This document shows, one piece after another, positions 23,417 through 34,133 of a stretch of DNA of 64,000 bases; within the stretch, counting starts at the first letter, position 1; each line of letters starts with the position of its first letter. Origin of the DNA: an uncultured Eubacteriales bacterium (GTDB lineage Bacteria > Bacillota > Clostridia > Christensenellales > UBA1242). Below the pieces are notes generated by a model. That model was not told the origin of the DNA. It did not search any database and saw only the letters and a program-made list of their open reading frames with translations. Where the stretch lies: assembly GCA_948695535.1 (NCBI GenBank), contig CAPRTS010000004.1, forward strand, positions 46,538 to 110,537, read 5' to 3'. A program made the translations under genes and the position numbers.

Positions 23417-26400
23417 ATGGGGGGCAAAAACAAAAGAAGAAAAGCCGCATTGCTGGTGACCGGCCTTTGTGCCGTCATTTTTGCTGTGGTGGCTTTGGCG
23501 TTTTGCTTCAATGATTTTACGTTGTTAACCCGTGAAAAAATCTATGCCGCCGACGTTGATGTCGGTACCGGTAAAACCAATACGCAAAGCAGTCCCGGTC
23601 AGTATACTTTCAAATTCTCCAACGGCGTGGCGGGCGAAACCCCTGTGTATTACGTCGAATTTGCCGGCGCCAATGGTGGTGGTGGTAAAACATCATCGGC
23701 CGGTAGAGGTGCCGTTGTTTACGGTTTCTACAAAGGCACCAGCATGGCCACCAATATCCAAGGTTACCGTGGTACTGATAAAACCAGCGGTGGTGGCTAC
23801 ACCAAGGTTGTCTTAAATTTTATGAACAAAGACGGCAGTGGTGAAGGTGATTCCTACGCTGCGGGCGGTGGTGGTGTTGCTGACCCAAAAACTTTTACAA
23901 TAAGCAATGTGTATAATGGTAAAACTAGTAGTCCATACAGTAAAGAGTTCAACAATGGATACTCTGGCGAGGTTGGCCATGGTGGTTGGGCTCTAGGCGG
24001 GGAACCGGGGTTGGCGGGCCTTGGCGGAACGCATGATCACGCTGGGTATTCGTATATGTCTGGTAATGCCGGTTCCAGTAATAATGGTGGTAGTAGCGCC
24101 ACCATTAATAATGGTTTTTCTGGACAAGGCGGTAATGGTTATTTCGGCGGTAGTAGTGGCGGTTATGATACATTCGATACCGACTACGATTATGGTGTTA
24201 CAGACAGCAGTCACTCTACTAGTACCACAACCAAGTACATGACCAATGGTGATATACTAGGTTATACATTCGGTGGCGGCGCGGGCGGTAGCAGTTCGCC
24301 CAATTCATATCCCAAAAATACTCAAGATAATTACTATTATGGTCGGGGCGGCCGAATGAACTATAGCGATTACTGGAAAGACTCCGTTAGTACCGGACAA
24401 GGGTACGTCAAAGTTATCCGTTTGAACGCCAGCAGTTACCCCAAGGACGTGTCCTTCGTTAATGACAACCGCAGTCATACCATGCCCGGTGGCACAGTGG
24501 TCAGCGATTCGTCGTTTTCCGGTTTCAAAACACGGTTCATTTGGAGTACCGACGGTGGCAAGAATTGGACGGATTGGGCGACCACAGCCCCCAGTGCCAC
24601 CAATGTCGGTATTACCACCGTGCAATGGCGTTACCAAATTTACGGTTTAGATAGTACCAGTTACACCCCGGCGCAATCCAACGACAAAGGTATTATTCAC
24701 CAAGGTACGGCAAAGTTAATTATTACCGGTGCTGGTAACGCCGGGACGTTGAATTTTGACGCTGTTAATTACACCGGCCAACAACATAAATTTATCACCA
24801 ATGACCCCACCGGCGCGACCGCCGGTGCCACCGTGCATTACGCGATTACGACCGACGCGGGTGGTTATTACACCCGCGAAGAAAGTGGCAAGTTGGCCAA
24901 AAACCCGAACGATGGTTTTACGTGGAAGCCGTTGTCCACCATGCGGGGCGAAAATAATTGGCCGGTCAACGCCGGTACTTATTACGTGCATTGGTACGTA
25001 GTGGCCAGAGCCCCGTCGGGCAACGACCCCGGCAACACCGAATCCAAGGTGAAGTGGACGAAGTTCACCATTAACAAAAGTACGCCCACGTTAAGTACGG
25101 GCACGTTGAAGGGCACGAATCCAAAATACAACGGGCAAATGCAGGCGTTATTTACCGGGGCGCCGAACGTTACCGTCAATTATCGCGGTAACAGTTACAA
25201 CGTCGCGTCGGCAGCCAACATTTTATATAACCTTTCTACCAGCACCGAAAACCCGAACGCGTTATTTACCCCGACCAGCCAGTTAAGTAAATTGTGCACC
25301 GATGCGGTAAGTTTATCGTCGTATTATTTGTGGGCGAAAGCGGATGACAGTGCCAACCTTAACGGTACCGACTGGAAATTTATGGGCGAAGTGACCAAGT
25401 CGCGCATCCAGAAGGCTACGCTTTACGCGACGGGCTTAAAAGTCAGTGAACCCAACAGTCGCGATTACAACGGTCGGTCTTTGCCGTTTATCGCCGGCAC
25501 GCCGGCCACCAATTTAGAACAATCAATTCCGCTTAATTCGCCGGACATGGGCAAAGTCCAATATTGGCGTTGGTTTATTGCGGCCGACGAATTGGCCAAA
25601 AAAGAGCAGGACCCCAGTTACGAAGTGAAGGTTGACCGCACTTTGTACGGTCTTGATTTCGCGACCGTTAACCAAGCCAAGGACGCCGGTACTTACGAAT
25701 TGGTGGTTACCTGGACGGGCAGTAACAACGTCGAGTCCAGTGACCCGGAAAACAGCACCAATCCCCAAGACGGTACGCACATTGGTACTTTCACCATTCG
25801 CAAAGCCGACCACAACATCACTTTGGGCAGTGGCTTGACCTTAATTAACGGTCAAACCATTGCCACGGGCGGGGTGCCGTTGGTGGCGGACGGCCGTTTG
25901 GAATGTATCATGGACGGCAACATGGCTACCGAACTTAACGACGTGATTGACGGCACGGCGGACGGCAACTACGTCAGTTTCTATTGGAGCCAAGATGGCG
26001 TTAACCCGCCGAACTTGGACGTTGCCGCGGTGCAGGACGCGTTCTTAAAGCAAGGGCCGATTGGTGGTGTTTCCGGTGCGACCAGCATGCAGTTATTGTA
26101 CAATTACCGCACGCCGTTGGCCGGCACATGGTACTTGTGGATTAAGTTTGACCAGCATCGCAACATCGCGAAAGACACTTTGGTGCGCTATGATTTCACG
26201 GTGGTAGTTAACAACTTGCCCGCGACCAACGTTACTTTGCAGGACGTTAACGGTGGGTTACGCCACAACGACGACTTGCCGTTCGATGCGCGTTACCACC
26301 AAATTGCCACGGGTGATTTCTTGTACGCCGAAGATTTTATCAAGATTGACGAAAACGATGTCGAATACAACATTTTCGATCTCAGTGCGAACGCTTTAAT

Positions 26401-29400
26401 CCGCGACTGGACGAAAGATAAAACCCAATTACAGGTCGATACTTTCGGCAGTTACTTCTTGACCGTGCGTTGGGGTTATACCACGGACGAAAATGGCGAC
26501 AATTACTACCACGAAAATGTGGACATTACCGACGAAGCCGGTATCCGTTTGTACTACTTGGATCGACCGTTCAAAATTACGACCAAAACCAACTTCGACG
26601 ATTTGACTTTTGGTGGCTTACCGAGTACGGCTCCGGCGGAGCAACCGCACATGTACGATAACACGGCGGTACGTTATTCGGCCGCCCCGGAAACTGCGTT
26701 ACAGTTCTTTATTGACTACGACGCGGAAAAACGCCCGGATCCTTTGGCAAAAAAATACGCGGACTGCTTCGACATTATTACTTTCGGCTTGTCGTTGGAC
26801 GCTAACGTAATGCCGACCGTATATTCGGCTACCATTCCCGAAGCTACGGACGTCGGTGATTACTACTTGTTCGTCAGTTGGACCGGCGACAAAGCGAACG
26901 TTAAAAACGGTTTGAAAATTTACAATCCGGACGAATACTTATCAATCATTAAGGCGACCAAGGAGCAAATTAAAATCGACAATATCCAAGCGTTAAGTGC
27001 CGCCGACCGTACCTATACCGGCTCGCAAATCCCGTTGTTTGGCTTTGTCGACGATTCGGGCTTGCCGTTGTTCTCGGTCTTGAATTCAATGCAACCGGAA
27101 ATCTCGGGCGGGGAAGGGGCTGAGCCAATTAAAAATTACAAAACGTTCAACTTGTATGGTGGTATTATTAAGTACGCTTTGACGTCAACCGACGAGGCAC
27201 CGGCACCGACCGACAGCCAATGGGTGGCAACCTTGGCGGAGGCTACCCAGTTAAGGGTGGCTTGGAAGGTTAATACCAGTCATGACTCGGTAGACAATAT
27301 TGCTCCGTATTATTTGTACGTGATGATTCAAGGTGACCGTAACGTTGAAGATTCTATTTACCACCAAGGTCAAGATTGGGAAACCACGATGAATTTGCAA
27401 GAAGCCTACGTCGATGACGACAAACCGCCGCGACCGTACCCCAATTTGTCTTACATCGCGGGTACTTCGCAAGTCTTGATTCGTAACAGTCTGCAAGAAT
27501 CGGAAGCTGTTGATGGCATAAAACCGCCCGTAGAATACATGTTGTACTCGCCCGGTGGCGAACAAAAATGGGTGCGCAATACGGAGAATGTTGAAGGTGG
27601 ACCTAACATGGCGAACACCATTAAGGCCGCTGACCCGGGAACTTATTATATCTTCTACCGCGGTGGTCACGACGACAACCACAGTGTGGAACAACCCGAA
27701 GTAATCGCGGCTGGGCAAATCGGTAAAAAAGATACCAGTGGTTTGGGCGTTGGTTACAAATACGTTGTGGTGCAAATTCAGCCCGCTACCGCCAGCATCT
27801 CCGTTGTCCCCAGCAGTGCTAATATGGTCTACAACGGGCGTGAGCAATTATTCTTTAACCAAGGCTATGGTAAGATTGAAGGTGACGACCGTTTGAATTT
27901 AGTTTACGCGGTTTTTGACCACGTTGTTACGCCCAGCGAGTTGAATGCTCTGTTAAATCTCAACGAAAAAGATGAAAACGCGGTAACTAACCAAGATTTT
28001 TATACCCGTTTCGATGAATACTTAACCAAAAGTAATACGTTCGCACTGTATACTGAACCCGAAAAACTAAAGCGAACCAACGCTGGTACTTACACCATAT
28101 ATTACCGTGCCGACACAGTCCATGGTATTGGTGAGAACCCATTACAATCAGTGCAAATTGATATTGCTCGTACGCGCATCAATGCTAAACGTTTGGATTA
28201 TTTGGAAACGGCAGATACGCCTAACCAAGAAAATTCTAAATTCTACAAGGCTGATGATTACGCTTTGTTGCGCACGCCTTTGGTTTTCGGCTTTAATGGT
28301 ACGGACGGCTTGGGCACCGAAGGCCCCGACTACGCCTTGACCAATGAAGAGAAATATTGGAACACGGTCGGTAAAATCGGCGATATTGAATACGGTGTGG
28401 CTAAGGCACGTACGGGGGCTGGCGTTCCCGAAACTCCGACGACAATTGTCGGCAACTATCTTGATTTAACGGCACGCGAAGCGGGTAGGTATTACTTATA
28501 CTATCGCGTTTGGGCGGGGGATAACCATTTAGGCTCCGGCGGTAAAGACCGTGGTGAAGTACCGACTTGGATATGCTTCAACGAAAAGCAACCAGTTTAT
28601 ATTTTGCGGGCAGACAGTTCTGTCGTCGATTTATCGTGGTCGACTGACAATTTCGGGCCGATCATGCGTTACAATGGTCAACAACGAACGGTCGTAACGC
28701 AAGGTGATGTCGTGTTAAAAATCGGGGATTACGTGGTTACAGACACGATCGGTAAGGTGCAGTACGCATTAACTTCTTCAACGAACAGTCCCGGTGAAAT
28801 TTCGGACGAATGGAAAGACACTTATTTGGCCGCCACCAAAGAAGACGCGGGTGAGTACTATTTGCACGTCAAAATAGATCAAAGCGACAATTTAACGCAG
28901 TTAATTGGTTGTGTTAACCCGTTTAATCCGGCCATCTTGGGTAAAGCTATTGCCGAAGATTTAGGCATTACGGGCATCACGCTTTACGACCAAATGTACA
29001 ACGGCGGCTGGCTGAATTTGGCGGTTGGTAACTTGCAGGTCAATACAATTGCCAATGTTGGCAACAAACAAATGGTAATTAAAGCGAACATTTTGCCGGA
29101 AGTAACCGGGTACTTCCAATACATGGCTACGCAAAACGAACCATCGGCTAACTGGCCAACTGAACAAGGGCTGGAACACGCTACGTGTCGTGAAGTTGGT
29201 AGTTATTATTTATATGTAAAAATTCCGGCCACCGATAAAACTGAAGAAGTAGTACTATTGGTTAACGCCGATCCCGTCAAGATTACGCCCGCTAACGAGG
29301 ACAACATCTATATTGTTAACCCCAATTTATCCGAGGCGGTTGAGTATAATGGTTGCCCGCACCGTATGATTTTAGGTGAAGCTAATTTGGCTTTACGTAG

Positions 29401-32400
29401 TGGTAATGACTTGTCGGGTATCCGTGGTAAGGCGTGGTATTACCTGAAAAAGAATGACAGTACTTTGCCCAGTGTTAATGTCGACCTTGAACAATCAGCT
29501 TGGACACAATCCTATCAACAAATTACAGCGACTGACCGGGGCATCTATTATGTTTTTGTGATGTTCACGGAAGGTACCAACCACACCGCCTTGAAACCCA
29601 TATTGGCTGGGCAAGTGGAAATTACCAAGGCAGGGGCAAGTACTTTGTTGCTGTCGGGAATTCGTTATGAAGATGACGTAACTTATAATGGTCGCGGGCA
29701 ACCAATTGCCAGTGGTGAATTGGTCTTGAAAATTGATATGGGTAGTGAATTGGTTACCGCGACGGGAGCAGGTACTGTGCGTTACGCTTGGGGTAATAGT
29801 AATAAATTGGCGCCTAATTTTGCCGATGAAGATTGGGTAACCGATTTGTCGCAACTGACGGCAATTAATGCAGGAGAATATTACCTTTGGGTTTGGGTTG
29901 AAGGTGGCGACAATATAGCATCTTTCCGTGCTTGTCTGGAACACGATGATCATGACCAACCGCGTCAGTACCGCTTGATTAAACAAGCAGGGGCGGATAA
30001 AGTTGACTTGTCTGGTATTGTACAATACGCTCCGCATTTGGTTTATTCGGGACTTCCACAACAGTTGGCAACTGGTAAATTAGTGCAAAAGATTAATAAT
30101 ATTGAAGTTACCAGTGGTTACATTGCTTATGGTTTAGGTTCAGGGCCTAACAAAGGGCAAGAGCCAACTAATTGGGTTAATTCATTAAGTTTAATCACGG
30201 CTACTGAGGCGACGGCTGATAGTGAATACTATTACATTTGGGTACGCATTGACGAAAGTGCTAATATTGCTACTAAAACTAAATGCGTTTTACAGGTTAA
30301 AATCGACCGAGCTAAGGCCGAGGTGACAGATATCGCTGGTGCAGAAAATTTGTTTTATTATCAAGGCGATCAACGTTTATTGGCCTCCCCGGGTAAAGCG
30401 AATTTCGGAGAAGTAGTTTACCGCTTGACTGATGGGGGAAATGTTTATGATGCCAGTGATTGGTTGACCGATTGGCGTGACGTGGTTGGGCAAAACGCGG
30501 GTTGGTATACTGTTTTCTATGCAGTCATTGATAACCCGAATTGGGAATATTACAGCAACAACTTACGTGTTTATATCCAACGATCTACGGCTACCTTTAT
30601 TGATAAGCCATTGGCCAAAGAATACTTGGTTTATAACGAACAAGCACAAGATTTACTTGATTTTGGTAAATTATTGCCCGAGGCCGCAGCACAGGGATGT
30701 CGCATAAAATTTAGTTATGAAGGCGATGACCATTGGTACGAATATTACGATAGCAACCGTGCTACTGATGAAAAAGATGCCCATTACGTTTGGGGAGAAA
30801 GCGGTAAACTACCGGGACGTACGGCCGCCGGCACCTACACCATTCAGTATTACACTACGGGCAGTGATAGTACCAACAACTATGTAGACGAATATTCGGA
30901 AGAGGGCGGTTGGCAGTTGCACACTTTGGTTATTGAAATTAAACGACGCGAAATCATTTGGTTGTCACGTCCCACGGCACGTTACGGCTTAAAAAATACT
31001 GGCGAAAGTCAAGAATTATTGTCGGCGGGGATGTTATCGGCCGAAGGTGGTGATGGTGCAACAATCCAGTACACTATCAACAAAGATGGTGCGTGGGAAA
31101 CTAATATTCCCACGGGGCATGGTGAAAAAATCTTCTATTGTTGGTACCAAGTTCGTTTCAAACCGGATAATAATTATTTTATTGATAACGATGAGTTGTA
31201 CGATGCGGATCAAGTCGCTGACGATGGTTATGTATATACTAGGCCACAAGTTATACAAGTGCTGATGCAGAAATTGGCATTCTCTTTCCGTGGCGACGAA
31301 CCAACCAGCACAACGGTCACTTATAATGCTACTAATCAAGTTTTGGTGCAAGGCGGTGAACTGTCAACTTCGGAAACCGACGTCAATGGTGTTTACGTTA
31401 ATTACCGTATAAATGGTGGTACTTGGTTAGGCGAAGGTGCTTTGCCAACAGCAGCCAAAATTGGTACTTACGAAATTGAATGGGAACTTATATTTGACGA
31501 AAATATTTTTGAATACACCGGTAATAATCGGGCTGGTAAATTTACCTCCACTATTGTGCCGGCAGTTATTGCCGGAAACGAAATTCGTGCAATAATTACC
31601 ATTGATGAAGATAATAATTATAATATTGGTTTTGACCAAGGCAGTTATTCTAATGAGTTTGGTTTGGAATTAAATGAAGTAATTCAGTATCGTTTCCGTC
31701 GCCGAGACCAATATTTCACCAACGACGCTTGGCATTTGTGGAATGATAAAGAATTTGGCTTTGATAAAAATAAAATTGGTACTTACGAAATTCAAGCCTT
31801 CATTGACCCCGAAGCGGGAAGCAACTTCACTGCTTATGAGCAAACGGAACCTTTTGAAACCTTTACCATTGCTAAGGATTTGCTGGTTAATATTGATATC
31901 CGCGATAAGAGTAATCCGCCGTTATTACGCGTGTGGGTTGATTTGACTGGCAATATGGGATATGCAGATTCGCCATTCAAAACCGAATATAACCCGTTGG
32001 ATAAGGATAGCGTCGTATTGTACGGCGTTAATTCACCGGGAAATGGTGGACAAGGGGTGATTCGCGTACAGTGCTATAACGAGTATTATTACTATTTGTC
32101 GGATACTTTAGTTAGCGATGACCAAAAAACCAACCGCGAATCCGGTATCAAATTAACTGCGGAAAATACTCAACAAGCAACGTTAATGCTTAATCCGGGA
32201 TTGGATGCCATGAATAATAATTATACAGCTTTTATATACGAGGTTTATAAAATCTCTTATGATGCCAATGGTGGCCGTGGTAGTTTACCTGATGCTTGGA
32301 AATGGCATTCTGTACCGTACGAATTGGCGGAAAATAACTTTGACCGCGATGGTTTAATTCCTGATGGTTGGAGCAAGTATTCCAGTGGCTCGGGGGAACG

Positions 32401-33190
32401 TTTCCGTAATGGTAACATGTATTACCACGATAATTTGTCGCAAGTGTTCTACGCACAATACGTGGAGGAAAACAAGAAAACAGTGTTGATCCGTTGGAAA
32501 GTCGGAAATTATGAAATCAGTTCAACGGGTGACTGGTTTAATGCGGAGCAAGAACCAGAACGTGGTAAGGGTATGACTTACTACTTGAATGAACCAATTT
32601 ATTTGCCAGATATTTCAGGGCTTCCGGATACGGCAACTTCTGGTTTCCACATCCGGGGTTGGCTCTTTGAAGGAGAAGACACCGGCTATTTCTGGGGCTG
32701 TGTTGCTAATCGGGAAAACTGTGAAGAAATAGTTTTTGTGGCGGATTTGAACAGTAATGGTGATGATTATATCAGTGTCGTTTTCACCAGCGAAGGTAGT
32801 CCGGTACACGCGAACGTAATGATTGCTAATGGGGCACAAAGTTACATGGCCTTATCAGGGGTGACGGCCAGCGATTTCCAAAAATACAATTACCAAAAAT
32901 TTGTTGATGAATATGACGTAAGTGCAAATGGCCCCATCATTGTGGGTGACAATGATCGTGCCATTACCTATGAACTTGGTGCCGCAAAAGAGCCGGAAAA
33001 ACCACCCGTTATTGAAAAACCCGAGCCTAAACCTGTAAATGACGATAATGCTGGCAGCACGGTTACGATGGTAATACTAATGGTTGTCGGCTTGCTGATT
33101 GCGGCAGTGGCTTTGACTGTTTATCTGTTGTTGCGTAACGGTAAATTAAAAATTAAATTAAAAAGGTTGAAAGAAGATAAAACCGTATAA
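23417..33190 (+). CDS. Giant membrane-anchored cell-surface protein with MBG-like repeats
   Basis: 3257 residues. Order: a signal/membrane helix (about 10-32); a glycine-rich domain (about 60-330) with runs such as GGGAGGSSS; about 19 repeats of roughly 130-170 residues, each with a YNG/YTG-type strand and a G-x-YY(L/V)-type strand (examples AGTYYVHWYV, GEYYLHVKI, GEYYLWVWV), the pattern of MBG/YDG bacterial adhesin modules; one InlB-like segment (YKISYDANGGRGSLPDAW) near 2950; a proline-rich stalk (KPPVIEKPEPKP); a C-terminal membrane helix and a basic cytoplasmic tail. No LPxTG motif, so anchoring is by the C-terminal helix. Probably an adhesin or cell-cell contact protein. TAATAT lies 6 nt before the ATG. 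Base composition changes along the gene (GC-rich before about 27.5 kb, AT-richer after). Confidence 0.82.
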   Translation: MGGKNKRRKAALLVTGLCAVIFAVVALAFCFNDFTLLTREKIYAADVDVGTGKTNTQSSPGQYTFKFSNGVAGETPVYYVEFAGANGGGGKTSSAGRGAVVYGFYKGTSMATNIQGYRGTDKTSGGGYTKVVLNFMNKDGSGEGDSYAAGGGGVADPKTFTISNVYNGKTSSPYSKEFNNGYSGEVGHGGWALGGEPGLAGLGGTHDHAGYSYMSGNAGSSNNGGSSATINNGFSGQGGNGYFGGSSGGYDTFDTDYDYGVTDSSHSTSTTTKYMTNGDILGYTFGGGAGGSSSPNSYPKNTQDNYYYGRGGRMNYSDYWKDSVSTGQGYVKVIRLNASSYPKDVSFVNDNRSHTMPGGTVVSDSSFSGFKTRFIWSTDGGKNWTDWATTAPSATNVGITTVQWRYQIYGLDSTSYTPAQSNDKGIIHQGTAKLIITGAGNAGTLNFDAVNYTGQQHKFITNDPTGATAGATVHYAITTDAGGYYTREESGKLAKNPNDGFTWKPLSTMRGENNWPVNAGTYYVHWYVVARAPSGNDPGNTESKVKWTKFTINKSTPTLSTGTLKGTNPKYNGQMQALFTGAPNVTVNYRGNSYNVASAANILYNLSTSTENPNALFTPTSQLSKLCTDAVSLSSYYLWAKADDSANLNGTDWKFMGEVTKSRIQKATLYATGLKVSEPNSRDYNGRSLPFIAGTPATNLEQSIPLNSPDMGKVQYWRWFIAADELAKKEQDPSYEVKVDRTLYGLDFATVNQAKDAGTYELVVTWTGSNNVESSDPENSTNPQDGTHIGTFTIRKADHNITLGSGLTLINGQTIATGGVPLVADGRLECIMDGNMATELNDVIDGTADGNYVSFYWSQDGVNPPNLDVAAVQDAFLKQGPIGGVSGATSMQLLYNYRTPLAGTWYLWIKFDQHRNIAKDTLVRYDFTVVVNNLPATNVTLQDVNGGLRHNDDLPFDARYHQIATGDFLYAEDFIKIDENDVEYNIFDLSANALIRDWTKDKTQLQVDTFGSYFLTVRWGYTTDENGDNYYHENVDITDEAGIRLYYLDRPFKITTKTNFDDLTFGGLPSTAPAEQPHMYDNTAVRYSAAPETALQFFIDYDAEKRPDPLAKKYADCFDIITFGLSLDANVMPTVYSATIPEATDVGDYYLFVSWTGDKANVKNGLKIYNPDEYLSIIKATKEQIKIDNIQALSAADRTYTGSQIPLFGFVDDSGLPLFSVLNSMQPEISGGEGAEPIKNYKTFNLYGGIIKYALTSTDEAPAPTDSQWVATLAEATQLRVAWKVNTSHDSVDNIAPYYLYVMIQGDRNVEDSIYHQGQDWETTMNLQEAYVDDDKPPRPYPNLSYIAGTSQVLIRNSLQESEAVDGIKPPVEYMLYSPGGEQKWVRNTENVEGGPNMANTIKAADPGTYYIFYRGGHDDNHSVEQPEVIAAGQIGKKDTSGLGVGYKYVVVQIQPATASISVVPSSANMVYNGREQLFFNQGYGKIEGDDRLNLVYAVFDHVVTPSELNALLNLNEKDENAVTNQDFYTRFDEYLTKSNTFALYTEPEKLKRTNAGTYTIYYRADTVHGIGENPLQSVQIDIARTRINAKRLDYLETADTPNQENSKFYKADDYALLRTPLVFGFNGTDGLGTEGPDYALTNEEKYWNTVGKIGDIEYGVAKARTGAGVPETPTTIVGNYLDLTAREAGRYYLYYRVWAGDNHLGSGGKDRGEVPTWICFNEKQPVYILRADSSVVDLSWSTDNFGPIMRYNGQQRTVVTQGDVVLKIGDYVVTDTIGKVQYALTSSTNSPGEISDEWKDTYLAATKEDAGEYYLHVKIDQSDNLTQLIGCVNPFNPAILGKAIAEDLGITGITLYDQMYNGGWLNLAVGNLQVNTIANVGNKQMVIKANILPEVTGYFQYMATQNEPSANWPTEQGLEHATCREVGSYYLYVKIPATDKTEEVVLLVNADPVKITPANEDNIYIVNPNLSEAVEYNGCPHRMILGEANLALRSGNDLSGIRGKAWYYLKKNDSTLPSVNVDLEQSAWTQSYQQITATDRGIYYVFVMFTEGTNHTALKPILAGQVEITKAGASTLLLSGIRYEDDVTYNGRGQPIASGELVLKIDMGSELVTATGAGTVRYAWGNSNKLAPNFADEDWVTDLSQLTAINAGEYYLWVWVEGGDNIASFRACLEHDDHDQPRQYRLIKQAGADKVDLSGIVQYAPHLVYSGLPQQLATGKLVQKINNIEVTSGYIAYGLGSGPNKGQEPTNWVNSLSLITATEATADSEYYYIWVRIDESANIATKTKCVLQVKIDRAKAEVTDIAGAENLFYYQGDQRLLASPGKANFGEVVYRLTDGGNVYDASDWLTDWRDVVGQNAGWYTVFYAVIDNPNWEYYSNNLRVYIQRSTATFIDKPLAKEYLVYNEQAQDLLDFGKLLPEAAAQGCRIKFSYEGDDHWYEYYDSNRATDEKDAHYVWGESGKLPGRTAAGTYTIQYYTTGSDSTNNYVDEYSEEGGWQLHTLVIEIKRREIIWLSRPTARYGLKNTGESQELLSAGMLSAEGGDGATIQYTINKDGAWETNIPTGHGEKIFYCWYQVRFKPDNNYFIDNDELYDADQVADDGYVYTRPQVIQVLMQKLAFSFRGDEPTSTTVTYNATNQVLVQGGELSTSETDVNGVYVNYRINGGTWLGEGALPTAAKIGTYEIEWELIFDENIFEYTGNNRAGKFTSTIVPAVIAGNEIRAIITIDEDNNYNIGFDQGSYSNEFGLELNEVIQYRFRRRDQYFTNDAWHLWNDKEFGFDKNKIGTYEIQAFIDPEAGSNFTAYEQTEPFETFTIAKDLLVNIDIRDKSNPPLLRVWVDLTGNMGYADSPFKTEYNPLDKDSVVLYGVNSPGNGGQGVIRVQCYNEYYYYLSDTLVSDDQKTNRESGIKLTAENTQQATLMLNPGLDAMNNNYTAFIYEVYKISYDANGGRGSLPDAWKWHSVPYELAENNFDRDGLIPDGWSKYSSGSGERFRNGNMYYHDNLSQVFYAQYVEENKKTVLIRWKVGNYEISSTGDWFNAEQEPERGKGMTYYLNEPIYLPDISGLPDTATSGFHIRGWLFEGEDTGYFWGCVANRENCEEIVFVADLNSNGDDYISVVFTSEGSPVHANVMIANGAQSYMALSGVTASDFQKYNYQKFVDEYDVSANGPIIVGDNDRAITYELGAAKEPEKPPVIEKPEPKPVNDDNAGSTVTMVILMVVGLLIAAVALTVYLLLRNGKLKIKLKRLKEDKTV

Positions 33191-33197
33191 ATAGTAA

Positions 33198-33226
33198 TTG
33201 ACAAATAGCGCATTTGTCATTATAAT
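33198..33226 (+). promoter_or_regulatory. Consensus leaderless promoter of rplM-rpsI
   Basis: Perfect TTGACA (33198-33203), 17-nt spacer and perfect TATAAT (33221-33226); only 8 nt to the ATG of rplM and no Shine-Dalgarno. Confidence 0.85.
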
Positions 33227-33234
33227 TAACAAAT

Positions 33235-33687
33235 ATGATAGCACAAAAATCTTTTTTCGCAGACCAGCAAAATACTAAACGTGAATGGTTGCTAATTGAC
33301 GCTACGGGTTTACCGGTTGGTCGTCTTTGCAGCCGCGTGGCTTTGATCTTACGTGGTAAGCACAAACCGACTTATACACCGCATCATGATGCCGGTGATT
33401 ACGTTATTATTATCAATGCTGAAAAGGCCATCTTTACCGGCAAAAAAATGACTGATAAATATTATTTCAGTTATAGTGGTTACGTTGGTGGTGATAAATA
33501 TGTGCAAGCTAAGGAAGCAATGCACAAAAATCCGGCGTGGGTCATTGAACACGCCATCAAAGGTATGTTGCCCAAAAATTCTTTGGGTCGTGAAATGTTC
33601 AAAAAATTAAAAGTTTACAACAATGCGGAACACCCGCACGCTGCACAAAAACCGCGTAAGGTAGACATTAAAGGGAAGGCAAATTAA
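33235..33687 (+). CDS. rplM: 50S ribosomal protein L13
   Basis: 150 residues. REWLLIDATGLPVGRLCSRV, GDYVIIINAEKA and HPHAAQKP are diagnostic. The N-terminus is a few residues longer than average. The start is fixed by the promoter: TATAAT-8 nt-ATG. rpsI follows 2 nt after the stop, the usual pair. Confidence 0.96.
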   Translation: MIAQKSFFADQQNTKREWLLIDATGLPVGRLCSRVALILRGKHKPTYTPHHDAGDYVIIINAEKAIFTGKKMTDKYYFSYSGYVGGDKYVQAKEAMHKNPAWVIEHAIKGMLPKNSLGREMFKKLKVYNNAEHPHAAQKPRKVDIKGKAN

Positions 33688-33689
33688 TT

Positions 33690-34094
33690 ATGGCAGTAAA
33701 GAAAAACACAGTAGCACAAACTTTGGGTACGGGGCGTCGTAAATCCAGCATCGCCCGTGTTCGCTTAGTGGCCGGTACGGGTAAGGTTATTATTAACCAA
33801 AAACCGTTGGAAGAATATTTTGGTGATGGTTTTATGCGCTTAACGGTTAATCAACCGTTCACTTTGTTAAACGTGGCTACGTTTGACGCTTTGGTTACGG
33901 TCAATGGTGGTGGCTTAGCGGGGCAAGCGGGGGCAATCCGTCACGGTATTGCGCGAGCCTTGGTAAAAGAAGATGAAAGTTATAAAGCAGAATTGAAAAA
34001 GGCTGGTTTCTTAACGCGTGATCCACGTATGAAAGAACGTAAAAAATACGGCTTGAAAAAAGCCCGACGGGCGCCACAATTTTCAAAGCGATAA
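33690..34094 (+). CDS. rpsI: 30S ribosomal protein S9
   Basis: 134 residues. GTGRRKSSIARVRLVAGTGK, GGGLAGQAGAIRHGIARALV and the C-terminal KKYGLKKARRAPQFSKR are diagnostic of uS9; the final SKR tail reaches the P-site tRNA. Second gene of the rplM operon. Confidence 0.97.
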   Translation: MAVKKNTVAQTLGTGRRKSSIARVRLVAGTGKVIINQKPLEEYFGDGFMRLTVNQPFTLLNVATFDALVTVNGGGLAGQAGAIRHGIARALVKEDESYKAELKKAGFLTRDPRMKERKKYGLKKARRAPQFSKR

Positions 34095-34133
34095 TTATTT
34101 GCTTTTTGGTATTATATGGCGGTATAATATTTT

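Noticed and set aside
23417..33190. Possible sortase anchoring of the giant surface protein
   Set aside because: No LPxTG-like motif before the C-terminal helix; the basic tail of about 20 residues fits a membrane anchor.
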